In this document: in pieces, positions 25,261 through 39,262 of the stretch
How the letters are laid out: the number at the start of each line of letters is the position of its first letter
Numbering within the stretch: position 1 is the stretch's first letter
NCBI RefSeq assembly: GCF_037975245.1
Contig: NC_092571.1
Location: forward strand, 8,532,501-8,596,500
Reading direction: 5' to 3'
DNA: 64,000 nt
Origin: Apostichopus japonicus
Taxonomy: Eukaryota > Echinodermata > Holothuroidea > Aspidochirotida > Stichopodidae
Made by a program: the position numbers and the translations under genes
The notes under the pieces: generated by a model
What the model was told of the DNA's origin: nothing
Seen by the model: only the letters and a program-made list of their open reading frames with translations
The model's database searches: none

Positions 25261-27617
25261 GTGCGGTACCTATTAATCGAATGTGCGGTACCGATCAATC
25301 GAATGTTCGATACCGATCAATCGAATGTGCGGTACCGGACAATCGAAAATGCGGTACCGAACAATCGAATATGCGGTACCGATGAATCGAATGTGCGGTA
25401 CCGATCAATCGAATGTGCGGAACCGATCAATCGAATGTGCGGTACCGTACCGATGAATCGAATGTGCGGTACCGATGAATCGAATGTGCGGTACCGATCA
25501 ACTAATGTGCGTTACCGAACAATCGAATGTGCGGTACCGATCAATCATATATGCGGTACACATCAATCGAATGTTCGGTACCGATCAATCGAATGTGCGG
25601 TACCGATTAATCGAATGTGCGGTACCGATCAATAGAATGTGCGCCACCGATCAATCGAATGTTCGATACCGATCAATCGAATGTGCGGTACCGGACAATC
25701 GAATGTGCGGTACCGAACAATCGAATATGCGGTACCGATCAATCAAATGTGCGGTACCGATCAATCGAATGTTCGGTACCGATCAATCGCATGTGCGGTA
25801 CCGATCAATCGAATGTGCGATACCGATCAATCATATATGCGGTACACATCAATCGAATGTTCGGTACCGATCAATCGAATGTGCGGTACCGATTAATCGA
25901 ATGTGCGGTACCGATCAATCGAATGTGCGGTACCGATCAATCGAATGTTCGATACCGATCAATCGAATGAGCGGTACCGGACAATCGAATGTGCGGTACC
26001 GAACAATCGAATATGCGGTACCGATGAATCGAATGTGCGGTACCGATCAATCGAATGTGCGGAACCGATCAAACGAATGTTCGGTACCGTACCGATGAAT
26101 CGAATGTGCGGTACCGATCAATCGAATGTTCGGTACCGATCAACTAATGTGCGATACCGAACAATCGAATGTGCGGTACCGAACAATCGAATGTGCGGTA
26201 CCGATCAATCGAATGTGCGGAACCGATCAATCGAATGTTCGGTACCGTACCGATGAATCGAATGTGCGGTACCGATCAATCGAATGTGCGGTACCGATCA
26301 ACTAATGTGCGATACCGAACAATCGAATGTGCGGTACCGAACAATCGAATGTGCGGTACCGAACAATCGAATATGCGGTACCGATCAATCAAATGTGCGG
26401 TACCGATCAACTAATGTGCGATACCGAACAATCGAATGTTCGGTACCGTACCGAACAATCGAATATGCGGTACCGATCAATCGAATGTTCGGTACCGATC
26501 AATCGCATGTGCGGTACCGATCAATCGAATGTGCGGTATTGATCAATCGAATGTTCGGTACCGATCAATCGAATGTGCGGTACCGATCAATCGAATGTTC
26601 GGTACCGATCAATCGAATGTTCGGTACCGAACAATCGATTATGCGGTACCGATCAATCAAATGTGCGGTACCGATCAACTAATGTGCGATACCGAACAAT
26701 CGAATGTTCGGTACCGTACCGAACAATCGAATATGCGGTACCGATCAATCGAATGTGCGGTACCGATCAATCGAATGTTCGGTACCGATCAATCGCATGT
26801 GCGGTACCGATCAATCGAATGTGCGGTATTGATCAATCGAATGTTCGGTACCGATCAATCGAATGTGCGGTACCGATCAATCGAATATTCGGTATCGATC
26901 AATCGAATGTTCGGTACCGATCAATCGAATGTTCGGTACCGATCAATAGAATGTTCGGTACCGATCAATCGAATGTTCGGTACCGATCAATCGAATGTGC
27001 GGTACCGATCAATCATATATGCGGTACACATCAATCGAATGTTCGGTACCGATCAATCGAATGTGCGGTACCTATTAATCGAATGTGCGGTACCGATCAA
27101 TCGAATGTGCGGTACCGATCAATCGAATGTTCGATACCGATCAATCGAATGTGCGGTACCGGACAATCGAAAATGCGGTACCGAACAATCGAATATGCGG
27201 TACCGATGAATCGAATGTGCGGTACCGATCAATCGAATGTGCGGAACCGATCAATCGAATGTTCGGTACCGTACCGATGAATCGAATGTGCGGTACCGAT
27301 GAATCGAATGTGCGGTACCGATCAACTAATGTGCGTTACCGAACAATCGAATGTGCGGTACCGATCAATCATATATGCGGTACACATCAATCGAATGTTC
27401 GGTACCGATCAATCGAATGTGCGGTACCGATTAATCGAATGTGCGGTACCGATCAATAGAATGTGCGGTACCGATCAATCGAATGTTCGATACCGATCAA
27501 TCGAATGTGCGGTACCGGACAATCGAATGTGCGGTACCGAACAATCGAATATGCGGTACCGATCAATCAAATGTGCGGTACCGATCAATCGAATGTTCGG
27601 TACCGATCAATCGCATG
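23970..27617 (+). repeat. 1,824-bp tandem higher-order repeat, two copies
   Basis: About 23,970-25,793 is followed directly by about 25,794-27,617 with the same order of variants. Markers at 24,008, 25,212 and 25,546 correspond to 25,832, 27,014 and 27,370. One copy lacks a single 22-bp unit in the middle and the other lacks one near 25,290, so the offset changes to 1,802 bp and back. A third stretch of the same order starts near 29,530. Confidence 0.75.
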
Positions 27618-28579
27618 TGCGGTACCGATCAATCGAATGTGCGGTATTGATCAATCGAATGTTCGGTACCGATCAATCGAATGTGCGGTACCGATCAATC
27701 GAATGTTCGTTACCGATCAATCGAATGTGCGGTACCGATCAATCGAATGTTCGTTACCGATCAATCGAATGTGCGGTATTGATCAATCGAATGTTCGGTA
27801 CCGATGAATCGAATGTGCGGTACCGATCAATCGAATGTGCGGTATTGATCAATCGAATGTTCGGTACCGATCAATCGAATGTGCGGTACCGATCAATCGA
27901 ATGTGCGGTATTGATCAATCGAATGTTCGTTACCGATCAATCGAATGTTCGGTACCGATCAATCGAATGTTCGGTACCGATCAATCGAATGTTCGGTACC
28001 GATCAATAGAATGTTTGATACCGATCAATCGAATGTTCGGTACCGATCAATCGAATGTGCGGTACCGATCAATCGAATGTGCGGTACCGATCAATCGAAT
28101 GTGCGATACCGATCAATCGAATGTGCGGTATTGATCAATCGAATGTTCGGTACCGATCAATCGAATGTTCGGTACCGATCAATCGAATGTGCGGTACCGA
28201 TCAATCGAATGTGCGGTACCGATCAATCGAATGTTCGATACCGATCAATCGAATGTGCGGTACCGAACAATCGAATGTGCGGTACCGAACAATCGAATTT
28301 GCGGTACCGATCAATCGAATGTGCGGTACCGATCAATCGAATGTGCGGTACCGATCAATCGAATGTGCGGTACCGAACAATCGAATGTTCGGTACCGTAC
28401 CGAACAATCGAATATGCGGTACCGATCAATCAAATGTGCGGTACCGATCAATCGAATGTTCGGTACCGATCAATCGCATGTGCGGTACCGATCAATCGAA
28501 TGGGCGGTATTGATCAATCGAATGTTCGGTACCGATCAATCGAATGTGCGGTACCGATCAATCGAATGTTCGTTACCGA

Positions 28580-30810
28580 TCAATCGAATGTGCGGTACCG
28601 ATCAATCGAATGTTCGTTACCGATCAATCGAATGTGCGGTATTGATCAATCGAATGTTCGGTACCGATCAATCGAATGTTCGGTACCGATCAATCGATTG
28701 TGCGGTACCGATCAATCGAATGTTCGGTACCGATGAATCGAATGTGCGGTACCGATCAATCGAATGTGCGGTATTGATCAATCGAATGTTCGGTACCGAT
28801 CAATCGAATGTTCGGTACCGATCAATCGAATGTTCGGTACCGATCAATCGAATGTTCAGTACCGATCAATAGAATGTTCGGTACCGATCAATCGAATGTT
28901 CGGTACCGATCAATCGAATGTTCGGTACCGATCAATCGAATGTGCGGTACCGATCAATCATATATGCGGTACACATCAATCGAATGTTCGGTACCGATCA
29001 ATCGAATGTGCGGTACCGATTAATCGAATGTGCGGTACCGATCAATCGAATGTGCGGTACCGATCAATCGAATGTTCGATACCGATCAATCGAATGAGCG
29101 GTACCGGACAATCGAATGTGCGGTACCGAACAATCGAATATGCGGTACCGATGAATCGAATGTGCGGTACCGATCAATCGAATGTGCGGAACCGATCAAT
29201 CGAATGTTCGGTACCGTACCGATGAATCGAATGTGCGGTACCGATCAATCGAATGTTCGGTACCGATCAACTAATGTGCGATACCGAACAATCGAATGTG
29301 CGGTACCGAACAATCGAATGTGCGGTACCGATCAATCGAATGTGCGGTACCGATCAATCGAATGTTCGGTACCGTACCGATGAATCGATTGTGCGGTACC
29401 GATCAATCGAATGTGCGGTACCGATCAACAAATGTGCGATACCGAACAATCGAATGTGCGGTACCGAACAATCGAATGTGCGGTACCGAACAATCGAATA
29501 TGCGGTACCGATCAATCGAATATGCGGTACCGATCAATCGAATGTGCGATACCGATCAATCATATATGCGGTACACATCAATCGAATGTTCGGTACCGAT
29601 CAATCGAATGTGCGGTACCGATTAATCGAATGTGCGGTACCGATCAATCGAATGTGCGGTACCGATCAATCGAATGTTCGATACCGATCAATCGAATGAG
29701 CGGTACCGGACAATCGAATGTGCGGTACCGAACAATCGAATATGCGGTACCGATGAATCGAATGTGCGGTACCGATCAATCGAATGTGCGGAACCGATCA
29801 AACGAATGTTCGGTACCGTACCGATGAATCGAATGTGCGGTACCGATCAATCGAATGTTCGGTACCGATCAACTAATGTGCGATACCGAACAATCGAATG
29901 TGCGGTACCGAACAATCGAATGTGCGGTACCGATCAATCGAATGTGCGGAACCGATCAATCGAATGTTCGGTACCGTACCGATGAATCGAATGTGCGGTA
30001 CCGATCAATCGAATGTGCGGTACCGATCAACTAATGTGCGATACCGAACAATCGAATGTGCGGTACCGAACAATCGAATGTGCGGTACCGAACAATCGAA
30101 TATGCGGTACCGATCAATCAAATGTGCGGTACCGATCAACTAATGTGCGATACCGAACAATCGAATGTTCGGTACCGTACCGAACAATCGAATATGCGGT
30201 ACCGATCAATCGAATGTTCGGTACCGATCAATCGAATGTTCGGTACCGATCAATCGCATGTGCGGTACCGATCAATCGAATGTGCGGTATTGATCAATCG
30301 AATGTTCGGTACCGATCAATCGAATGTGCGGTACCGATCAATCGAATGTTCGGTACCGATCAATCGAATGTTCGGTACCGAACAATCGATTATGCGGTAC
30401 CGATCAATCAAATGTGCGGTACCGATCAACTAATGTGCGATACCGAACAATCGAATGTTCGGTACCGTACCGAACAATCGAATATGCGGTACCGATCAAT
30501 CGAATGTGCGGTACCGATCAATCGAATGTTCGGTACCGATCAATCGCATGTGCGGTACCGATCAATCGAATGTGCGGTATTGATCAATCGAATGTTCGGT
30601 ACCGATCAATCGAATGTGCGGTACCGATCAATCGAATGTTCGGTATCGATCAATCGAATGTTCGGTACCGATCAATCGAATGTTCGGTACCGATCAATAG
30701 AATGTTCGGTACCGATCAATCGAATGTTCGGTACCGATCAATCGAATGTGCGGTACCGATCAATCATATATGCGGTACACATCAATCGAATGTTCGGTAC
30801 CGATCAATCG
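28580..30810 (+). repeat. Long-range duplicated block, right member (offset 5,553 bp)
   Basis: Counterpart of about 23,050-25,260. The DNA between the two members is mostly the second copy of the 1,824-bp repeat and a block resembling 21,750-22,250, so the pair is a large duplication overlapping a smaller tandem one. The block just left of it (about 28,360-28,520) carries GGGCGGTATTG, as in region 1. Confidence 0.75.
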
Positions 30811-31794
30811 AATGTGCGGTACCGATTAATCGAATGTGCGGTACCGATCAATAGAATGTGCGGTACCGATCAATCGAATGTTCGATACCGATCAATCGAA
30901 TGTGCGGTACCGGAAAATCGAATGTGCGGTACCGAACAATCGAATATGCGGTACAGATCAATCGAATGTGCGGTACCGATCAATCGAATGTGCGGAACCG
31001 ATCAATCGAATGTTCGGTACCGTACCGATGAATCGAATGTGCGGTACCGATGAATCGAATGTGCGGTACCGATCAACTAATGTGCGTTACCGAACAATCG
31101 AATGTGCGGTACCGATCAATCATATATGCGGTACACATCAATCGAATGTTCGGTACCGATCAATCGAATGTGCGGTACCGATTAATCGAATGTGCGGTAC
31201 CGATCAATAGAATGTGCGGTACCGATCAATCGAATGTTCGATACCGATCAATCGAATGTGCGGTACCGGACAATCGAATGTGCGGTACCGAACAATCGAA
31301 TATGCGGTACCGATGAATCGAATGTGCGGTACCGATCAATCGAATGTGCGGTACCGATCAATCGAATGTTCGCTACCGATCAATCGAATGTGCGGTACCG
31401 ATCAATCGAATGTGCGTTATTGATCAATCGAATGTGCGGTACCGATCAATCGAATGTGCGGTACCGAACAATCGAATGTGCGGTACCGAGCAATCGAATG
31501 TGCGGTACCGATCAATCGAATGTGCTGTACCGATCAATCGAATGTGCGGTACCGATCAATCGAATGTGCGGTACCGATCAATCGAATGTGCGGTACGGAT
31601 CAACTATTGTGCGATACCGAACAATCGAATGTGCGGTACCGATCAATCGAATGTGCGTTACCGATCAATCGAATGTGCGGTATTGATCAATCGAATGTGC
31701 GGTACCGATCAATCGAATGTTCGGTACCGATCAATCGAATGTGCGGTACCGTTCAATCGAATGTTCGGTACCGATCAATCGAATGTGCGGTACC

Positions 31795-33522
31795 GATCAA
31801 TCGAATGTGCGGTATTGATCAATCGAATGTTCGGTACCGATCAATCGAATGTGCGGTACCGATCAATCGAATGTGCGGAACCGATCAATCGGATGTTCGG
31901 TACCGTACCGATGAATCGAATGTGCGGTACCGATCAATCGAATGTGCGGTACCGATCAACTAATTTGCGATACCGAACAATCGAATGTGCGGTAGCGAAC
32001 AATCGAATGTGCGGTACCGAACAATCGAATATGCGGTACCGATCAATCAAATGTGCGGTACCGATCAACTAATGTGCGGTACCGATTAATCGAATGTGCG
32101 GTACCGAACAATAGAATGTGCGGTACCGATCAATCGAATGTTCGATACCGATCAATCGAATATGCGGTACCGGACAATCGAATGTGCGGTACCGAACAAT
32201 CGAATATGCGGTACCGATCAATCGAATGTGCGGTACCGATCAATCGAATGTGCGGTACCGATCAACTAATGTGCGGTACCGAACAATCGAATGTTCGGTA
32301 CCGTACCGATGAATCGAATGTGCGGTACCGATCAATCGAATGTGCGGTACCGATCAATCGAATGTTCGCTACCGATCAATCGAATGTGCGGTACCGATCA
32401 ATCGAATGTGCGTTATTGATCAATCGAATGTGCGGTACCGATCAATCGAATGTGCGGTACCGAACAATCGAATGTGCGGTACCGAGCAATCGAATGTGCG
32501 GAACCGATCAATCGAATGTGCTGTACCGATCAATCGAATGTGCGGTACCGATCAATCGAATGTGCGGTACCGATCAATCGAATGTGCGGTACGGATCAAC
32601 TAATGTGCGATACCGAACAATCGAATGTGCGGTACCGATCAATCGAATGTGCGTTACCGATCAATCGAATGTGCGGTATTGATCAATCGAATGTTCGGTA
32701 CCGATCAATCGAATGTGCGGTACCGATCAATCGAATGTGCGGAACCGATCAATCGGATGTTCGGTACCGTACCGATAAATCGAATGTGCGGTACCGATCA
32801 ATCGAATGTGCGGTACCGATCAACTAATTTGCGATACCGAACAATCGAATGTGCGGTAGCGAACAATCGAATGTGCGGTACCGAACAATCGAATATGCGG
32901 TACCGATCAATCAAATGTGCGGTACCGATCAACTAATGTGCGGTACCGATTAATCGAATGTGCGGTACCGAACAATAGAATGTGCGGTACCGATCAATCG
33001 AATGTTCGATACCGATCAATCGAATATGCGGTACCGGACAATCGAATGTGCGGTACCGAACAATCGAATATGCGGTACCGATCAATCGAATGTGCGGTAC
33101 CGATCAATCGAATGTGCGGTACCGATCAACTAATGTGCGGTACCGAACAATCGAATGTTCGGTACCGTACCGATGAATCGAATGTGCGGTACCGATCAAT
33201 CGAATGTGCGGTACCGATCAATCGAATGTTCGCTACCGATCAATCGAATGTGCGGTACCGATCAATCGAATGTGCGTTATTGATCAATCGAATGTGCGGT
33301 ACCGATCAATCGAATGTGCGGTACCGAACAATCGAATGTGCGGTACCGAGCAATCGAATGTGCGGAACCGATCAATCGAATGTGCTGTACCGATCAATCG
33401 AATGTGCGGTACCGATCAATCGAATGTGCGGTACCGATCAATCGAATGTGCGGTACGGATCAACTAATGTGCGATACCGAACAATCGAATGTGCGGTACC
33501 GATCAATCGAATGTGCGTTACC
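31795..33522 (+). repeat. 864-bp tandem pair
   Basis: About 31,795-32,658 recurs at about 32,659-33,522. Both contain the TCGGATGTTCGG unit, the 27-bp unit, the CAACTAATTTGCG unit, a GTAGCGAAC unit, an ACAATAGAATG unit and the TTCGCTACC series. A visible difference is ATGAATCG near 31,911 against ATAAATCG near 32,775. Related blocks begin at about 36,840, 44,980 and 48,770. Confidence 0.8.
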
Positions 33523-33540
33523 GATCAATCGAATGTGCGG

Positions 33541-33804
33541 TATTGATCAATCGAATGTGCGGTACCGATCAATCGAATGTTCGGTACCGATCAATCGAAT
33601 GTGCGGTACCGTTCAATCGAATGTTCGGTACCGATCAATCGAATGTGCGTTACCGATCAATCGAATGTGCGGTATTGATCAATCGAATGTGCGGTACCGA
33701 TCAATCGAATGTTCGGTACCGATCAATCGAATGTGCGGTACCGTTCAATCGAATGTTCGGTACCGATCAATCGAATGTGCGGTACCGATGAATCGAATGT
33801 GAGG
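33541..33804 (+). repeat. 132-bp (6-unit) tandem pair
   Basis: A six-unit block starting TATTGATC at 33,541 and including a CCGTTCAATCG unit restarts at 33,673. The second copy ends with variant GTACCGATGAATCG and GTGAGG units. A similar pair lies in the 35,690-35,880 and 45,600-45,860 blocks. Confidence 0.75.
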
Positions 33805-33885
33805 TATTGATCAATCGAATGTTCGGTACCGATCAATCGAATGTGCGGTACCGATCAATCGAATGTGCGGAACCGATCAATCGAA

Positions 33886-33903
33886 TGTTCGGTTCGGTAC
33901 CGA
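33886..33903 (+). repeat. Second type of 27-bp unit (TTCGGTTCGG), first of six
   Basis: An extra five bases give TGTTCGGTTCGGTACCGA in place of TGTTCGGTACCGA. Unlike the other 27-bp unit it forms no extended palindrome. Further copies are near 35,966, 45,951, 49,696, 53,283 and 57,943, always followed by an ATGAATCG unit. All occurrences are in blocks of the region 3 type. Confidence 0.8.
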
Positions 33904-36900
33904 TGAATCGAATGTGCGGTACCGATCAATCGAATGTGCGGTACCGATCAACTAATGTGCGATACCGAACAATCGAATGTGCGGTACCGAACAATCGAAT
34001 GTGCGGTACCGAACAATCGAATATGCGGTACCGATCAATCAAATGTGCGGTACCGATCAACTAATGTGCGATACCGAACAATCGAATGTTCGGTACCGAT
34101 CAATCGAATGTTCGGTACCGATCAATCGAATGTTCGGTACCGATCAATCGAATGTGCGGTATTGATCAATCGAATGTTCGGTACCGATCAATCGAATGTT
34201 CGGTATCGATCAATCGATTGTTCGGTACCGATCAATCGAATGTTCGGTACCGATCAATAGAATGTTCGGTACCGATCAATCGAATGTTCGGTACCGATCA
34301 ATCGAATGTTCGGTACCGATCAATCGAATGTGCGGTACCGATCAATCATATATGCGGTACACATCAATCGAATGTTCGGTACAGATCAATCGAATGTGCG
34401 GTACCTATTAATCGAATGTGCGGTACCGATCAATCGAATGTGCGGTACCGATCAATCGAATGTTCGATACCGATCAATCGAATGTGCGGTACCGGACAAT
34501 CGAAAATGCGGTACCGAACAATCGAATATGCGGTACCGATGAATCGAATGTGCGGTACCGATCAATCGAATGTGCGGAACCGATCAATCGATTGTTCGGT
34601 ACCGTACCGATGAATCGAATGTGCGGTACCGATCAATCGAATGTGCGGTACCGATCAATCGAATGTTCGATACCGATCAATCGAATGTGCGGTACCGGAC
34701 AATCGAATGTGCGGTACCGATGAATCGAATATGCGGTACCTATAATTCGAATGTGCGGTACCGATCAATCGAATGTGCGGTACCGATCAATCATATATGC
34801 GGTACACATCAATCGAATGTTCGGTACCGATCAATCGAATGTGCGGTACCGATTAATCGAATGTGCGGTACCGATCAATAGAATGTGCGGTACCGATCAA
34901 TCGAATGTTCGATACCGATCAATCGAATGTGCGGTACCGGACAATCGAATGTGCGGTACCGAACAATCGAATATGCGGTACATATGAATCGAATGTGCGG
35001 TACCGATCAATCGAATGTGCGGTACCGATCAATCGAATGTTCGCTACCGATCAATCGAATGTGCGGTACCGATCAATCGAACGTGCGTTATTGATCAATC
35101 GAATGTGCGGTACCGATCAATCGAATGTGCGGTACCGAACAATCGAATGTGCGGTACCGAGCAATCGAATGTGCGGTACCGATCAATCGAATGTGCGGTA
35201 CCGATCAACTAATGTGCGGTACCGAACAATCGAATGTTCGGTACCGTACCGATGAATCGAATGTGCGGTACCGATCAATCGAATGTGCGGTACCGATCAA
35301 TCGAATGTTCGCTACCGATCAATCGAATGTGCGGTACCGATCAATCGAATGTGCGTTATTGATCAATCGAATGTGCGGTACCGATCAATCGAATGTGCGG
35401 TACCGAACAATCGAATGAGCGGTACCGAGCAATCGAATGTGCGGTACCGATCAATCGAATGTGCTGTACCGATCAATCGAATGTGCGGTACCGATCAATC
35501 GAATGTGCGGTACCGATCAATCGAATGTGCGGTACGGATCAACTAATGTGCGATACCGAACAATCTAATGTGCGGTACCGATCAATCGAATGTGCGTTAC
35601 CGATCAATCGAATGTGCGGTACCGATCAATCGAATGTGCGGTACCGATCAATCGAATGTTCGGTACCGATCAATCGAATGTGCGGTACCGTTCAATCGAA
35701 TGTTCGGTACCGATCAATCGAATGTGCGTTACCGATCAATCGAATGTGCGGTATTGATCAATCGAATGTGCGGTACCGATCAATCGAATGTTCGGTACCG
35801 ATCAATCGAATGTGCGGTACCGTTCAATCGAATGTTCGGTACCGATCAATCGAATGTGCGGTACCGATGAATCGAATGTGCGGTATTGATCAATCGAATG
35901 TTCGGTACCGATCAATCGAATGTGCGGTACCGATCAATCGAATGTGCGGAACCGATCAATCGAATGTTCGGTTCGGTACCGATGAATCGAATGTGCGGTA
36001 CCGATCAATCGAATGTGCGGTACCGATCAACTAATGTGCGATACCGAACAATCGAATGTGCGGTACCGAACAATCGAATGTGCGGTACCGAACAATCGAA
36101 TATGCGGTACCGATCAATCAAATGTGCGGTACCGATCAACTAATGTGCGATACCGAACAATCGAATGTTCGGTACCGTACCGAACAATCGAATATGCGGT
36201 ACCGATCAATCGAATGTGCGGTACCGAACAATCGAATGTGCGGTACCGAGCAATCGAATGTGCGGTACCGATCAATCGAATGTGCTGTACCGATCAATCG
36301 AATGTGCGGTACCGATCAATCGAATGTGCGGTACCGATCAATCGAATGTGCGGTACGGATCAACTATTGTGCGATACCGAACAATCGAATGTGCGGTACC
36401 GATCAATCGAATGTGCGTTACCGATCAATCGAATGTGCGGTATTGATCAATCGAATGTGCGGTACCGATCAATCGAATGTTCGGTACCGATCAATCGAAT
36501 GTGCGGTACCGTTCAATCGAATGTTCGGTACCGATCAATCGAATGTGCGGTACCGATCAATCGAATGTGCGGTATTGATCAATCGAATGTTCGGTACCGA
36601 TCAATCGAATGTGCGGTACCGATCAATCGAATGTGCGGAACCGATCAATCGGATGTTCGGTACCGTACCGATGAATCGAATGTGCGGTACCGATCAATCG
36701 AATGTGCGGTACCGATCAACTAATTTGCGATACCGAACAATCGAATGTGCGGTAGCGAACAATCGAATGTGCGGTACCGAACAATCGAATATGCGGTACC
36801 GATCAATCAAATGTGCGGTACCGATCAACTAATGTGCGGTACCGATTAATCGAATGTGCGGTACCGAACAATAGAATGTGCGGTACCGATCAATCGAATG

Positions 36901-36949
36901 TTCGATACCGATCAATCGAATATGCGGTACCGGACAATCGAATGTGCGG

Positions 36950-38780
36950 TACCGAACAATCGAATGTGCGGTATTGATCAATCGAATGTTCGGTACCGAT
37001 CAATCGAATGTTCGGTATCGATCAATCGAATGTTCGGTACCGATCAATCGAATGTTCGGTACCGATCAATAGAATGTTCGGTACCGATCAATCGAATGTT
37101 CGGTACCGATCAATCGAATGTTCGGTACCGATCAATCGAATGTGCGGTACCGATCAATCATATATGCGGTACACATCAATCGAATGTTCGGTACCGATCA
37201 ATCGAATGTGCGGTACCTATTAATCGAATGTGCGGTACCGATCAATCGAATGTGCGGTACCGATCAATCGAATGTTCGATACCGATCAATCGAATGTGCG
37301 GTACCGGACAATCGAAAATGCGGTACCGAACAATCGAATATGCGGTACCGATGAATCGAATGTGCGGTACCGATGAATCGAATGTGCGGTACCGATCAAT
37401 GGAATGTTCGGTACCGATTAATCGCATGTGCGGTACCGATCAATCGAATGTGCGGTATTGATCAATCGAATGTTCGGTACCGATCAATCGAATGTGCCGT
37501 ACCGATCAATCGAATGTTCGTTACCGATCAATCGAATGTGCGGTACCGATCAATCGAATGTTCGTTACCGATCAATCGAATGTGCGGTATTGATCAATCG
37601 AATGTTCGGTACCGATCAATCGAATGTTCGGTACCGATCAATAGAATGTGCGGTACCGATCAATCGAATGTTCGATACCGATCAATCGAATGTGCGGTAC
37701 CGGACAATCGAATGTGCGGTACCGAACAATCGAATATGCGGTACCGATCAATCGAATGTGCGGTACCGATCAATCGAATGTGCGGTACCGATCAACTAAT
37801 GTGCGGTACCGAACAATCGAATGTTCGGTACCGTACCGATGAATCGAATGTGCGGTACCGATCAATCGAATGTGCGATACCGATCAATCGAATGTTCGCT
37901 ACCGATCAATCGAATGTGCGGTACCGATCAATCGAATGTGCGTTATTGATCAATCGAATGTGCGGTACCGATCAATCGAATGTGCGGTACCGAACAATCG
38001 AATGTGCGGTACCGAGCAATCGAATGTGCGGTACCGATCAATCGAATGTGCTGTACCGATCAATCGAATGTGCGGTACCGATCAATCGAATGTGCGGTGC
38101 CGATCAATCGAATGTGCGGTACGGAGCAACTAATGTGCGATACCGAACAATCGAATGTGCGGTACCGATCAATCGAATGTGCGTTACCGATCAATCGAAT
38201 GTTCGGTACCGATCAATCGAATGTGCGGTAGAGTTCAATCGAATGTTCGGTACCGATCAATCGAATGTGCGTTACCGATCAATCGAATGTGCGGTATTGA
38301 TCAATCGAATGTGCGGTACCGATCAATCGAATGTTCGGTACCGATCAATCGAATGTGCGGTACCGTTCAATCGAATGTTCGGTACCGATCAATCGAATGT
38401 GCGGTACCGATCAATCGAATGTGCGGTATTGATCAATCGAATGTTCGGTACCGATCAATCGAATGTGCGGTACCGATCAATCGAATGTGCGGAACCGATC
38501 AATCGAATGTTCGGTACCGTACCGATGAATCGAATGTGCGGTACCGATCAATCGAATGTGCGGTACCGATCAATCGAATGTGCGATACCGAACAATCGAA
38601 TGTGCGGTACCGAACAATCGAATGTGCGGTACCGAACAATCGAATATGCGGTACCGATCAATCAAATGTGCGGTACCGATCAACTAATGTGCGATACCGA
38701 ACAATCGAATGTTCGGTACCGTACCGAACAATCGAATATGCGGTACCGATCAATCGAATGTGCGGTACCGATCAATCGAA
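36950..38780 (+). repeat. Block later copied into region 5 (offset 16,743 bp)
   Basis: From about 36,980 to about 38,200 the unit order matches about 53,720-54,950 at a constant offset of 16,743 bp, including the CATATATG marker (37,159 with 53,902) and the CCGATCAATGGAATG unit near 37,399. Private changes here include GTGCCGTACC near 37,497, GTACGGAGCAACT near 38,121 and GTAGAGTTCAATCG near 38,230. Confidence 0.7.
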
Positions 38781-39222
38781 TGTTCGGTATGGATGAATCG
38801 CATGTGCGGTACCGATCAATCGAATGTGCGGTATTGATCAATCGAATGTTCGGTACCGATCAATCGAATGTGCGGTACCGATCAATCGAATGTTCGGTAC
38901 CGATCAATCGAATGTGCGGTATTGATCAATCGAATGTTCGGTACCGATCAATCGAATGTTCGGTATCGATCAATCGAATGTTCGGTACCGATCAATCGAA
39001 TGTTCGGTACCGATCAATAGAATGTTCGGTACCGATCAATCGAATGTGCGGTACCGATCAATCGAATGTGCGGTACCGAACAATCGAAAATGCGGTACAA
39101 AACAATCGAATGTGCGGTACCGATGAATCAAATGTGCGGTACCGAACAATCGAATGTGCGGTACCGATTAATCGAATGTGCGGTACCGATCAATCGAATG
39201 TGCGGTACCGATCAATCGAATG

Positions 39223-39262
39223 TTCGATGGCGATCAATCGAATGCTCCGTACCGTACCAAAC
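39223..39262 (+). repeat. Rare divergent unit pair (GATGGCGATC ... GCTCCGTACC), copy 2
   Basis: Second of three occurrences; same unusual substitutions as at 18,697. Offset from the first is 20,526 bp. Confidence 0.85.

Larger units (their letters stand above)
31100..36950 (+). repeat. Region 3, array with a new set of unit variants
   Basis: From about 31,360 onward units appear that I did not find earlier: TTCGCTACC (first near 31,369), GTGCGTTATTG, GTGCTGTACC, GTACGGATCAACT (near 31,595) and CCGTTCAATCG (first near 31,750). They occur in a fixed order that is repeated several times. Matches inside the region include about 33,200-34,050 with 35,280-36,130 (offset 2,079) and about 31,450-32,150 with 36,200-36,950 (offset 4,760). 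The variants continue to near 62,640, mainly in blocks copied from this type. Confidence 0.75.
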
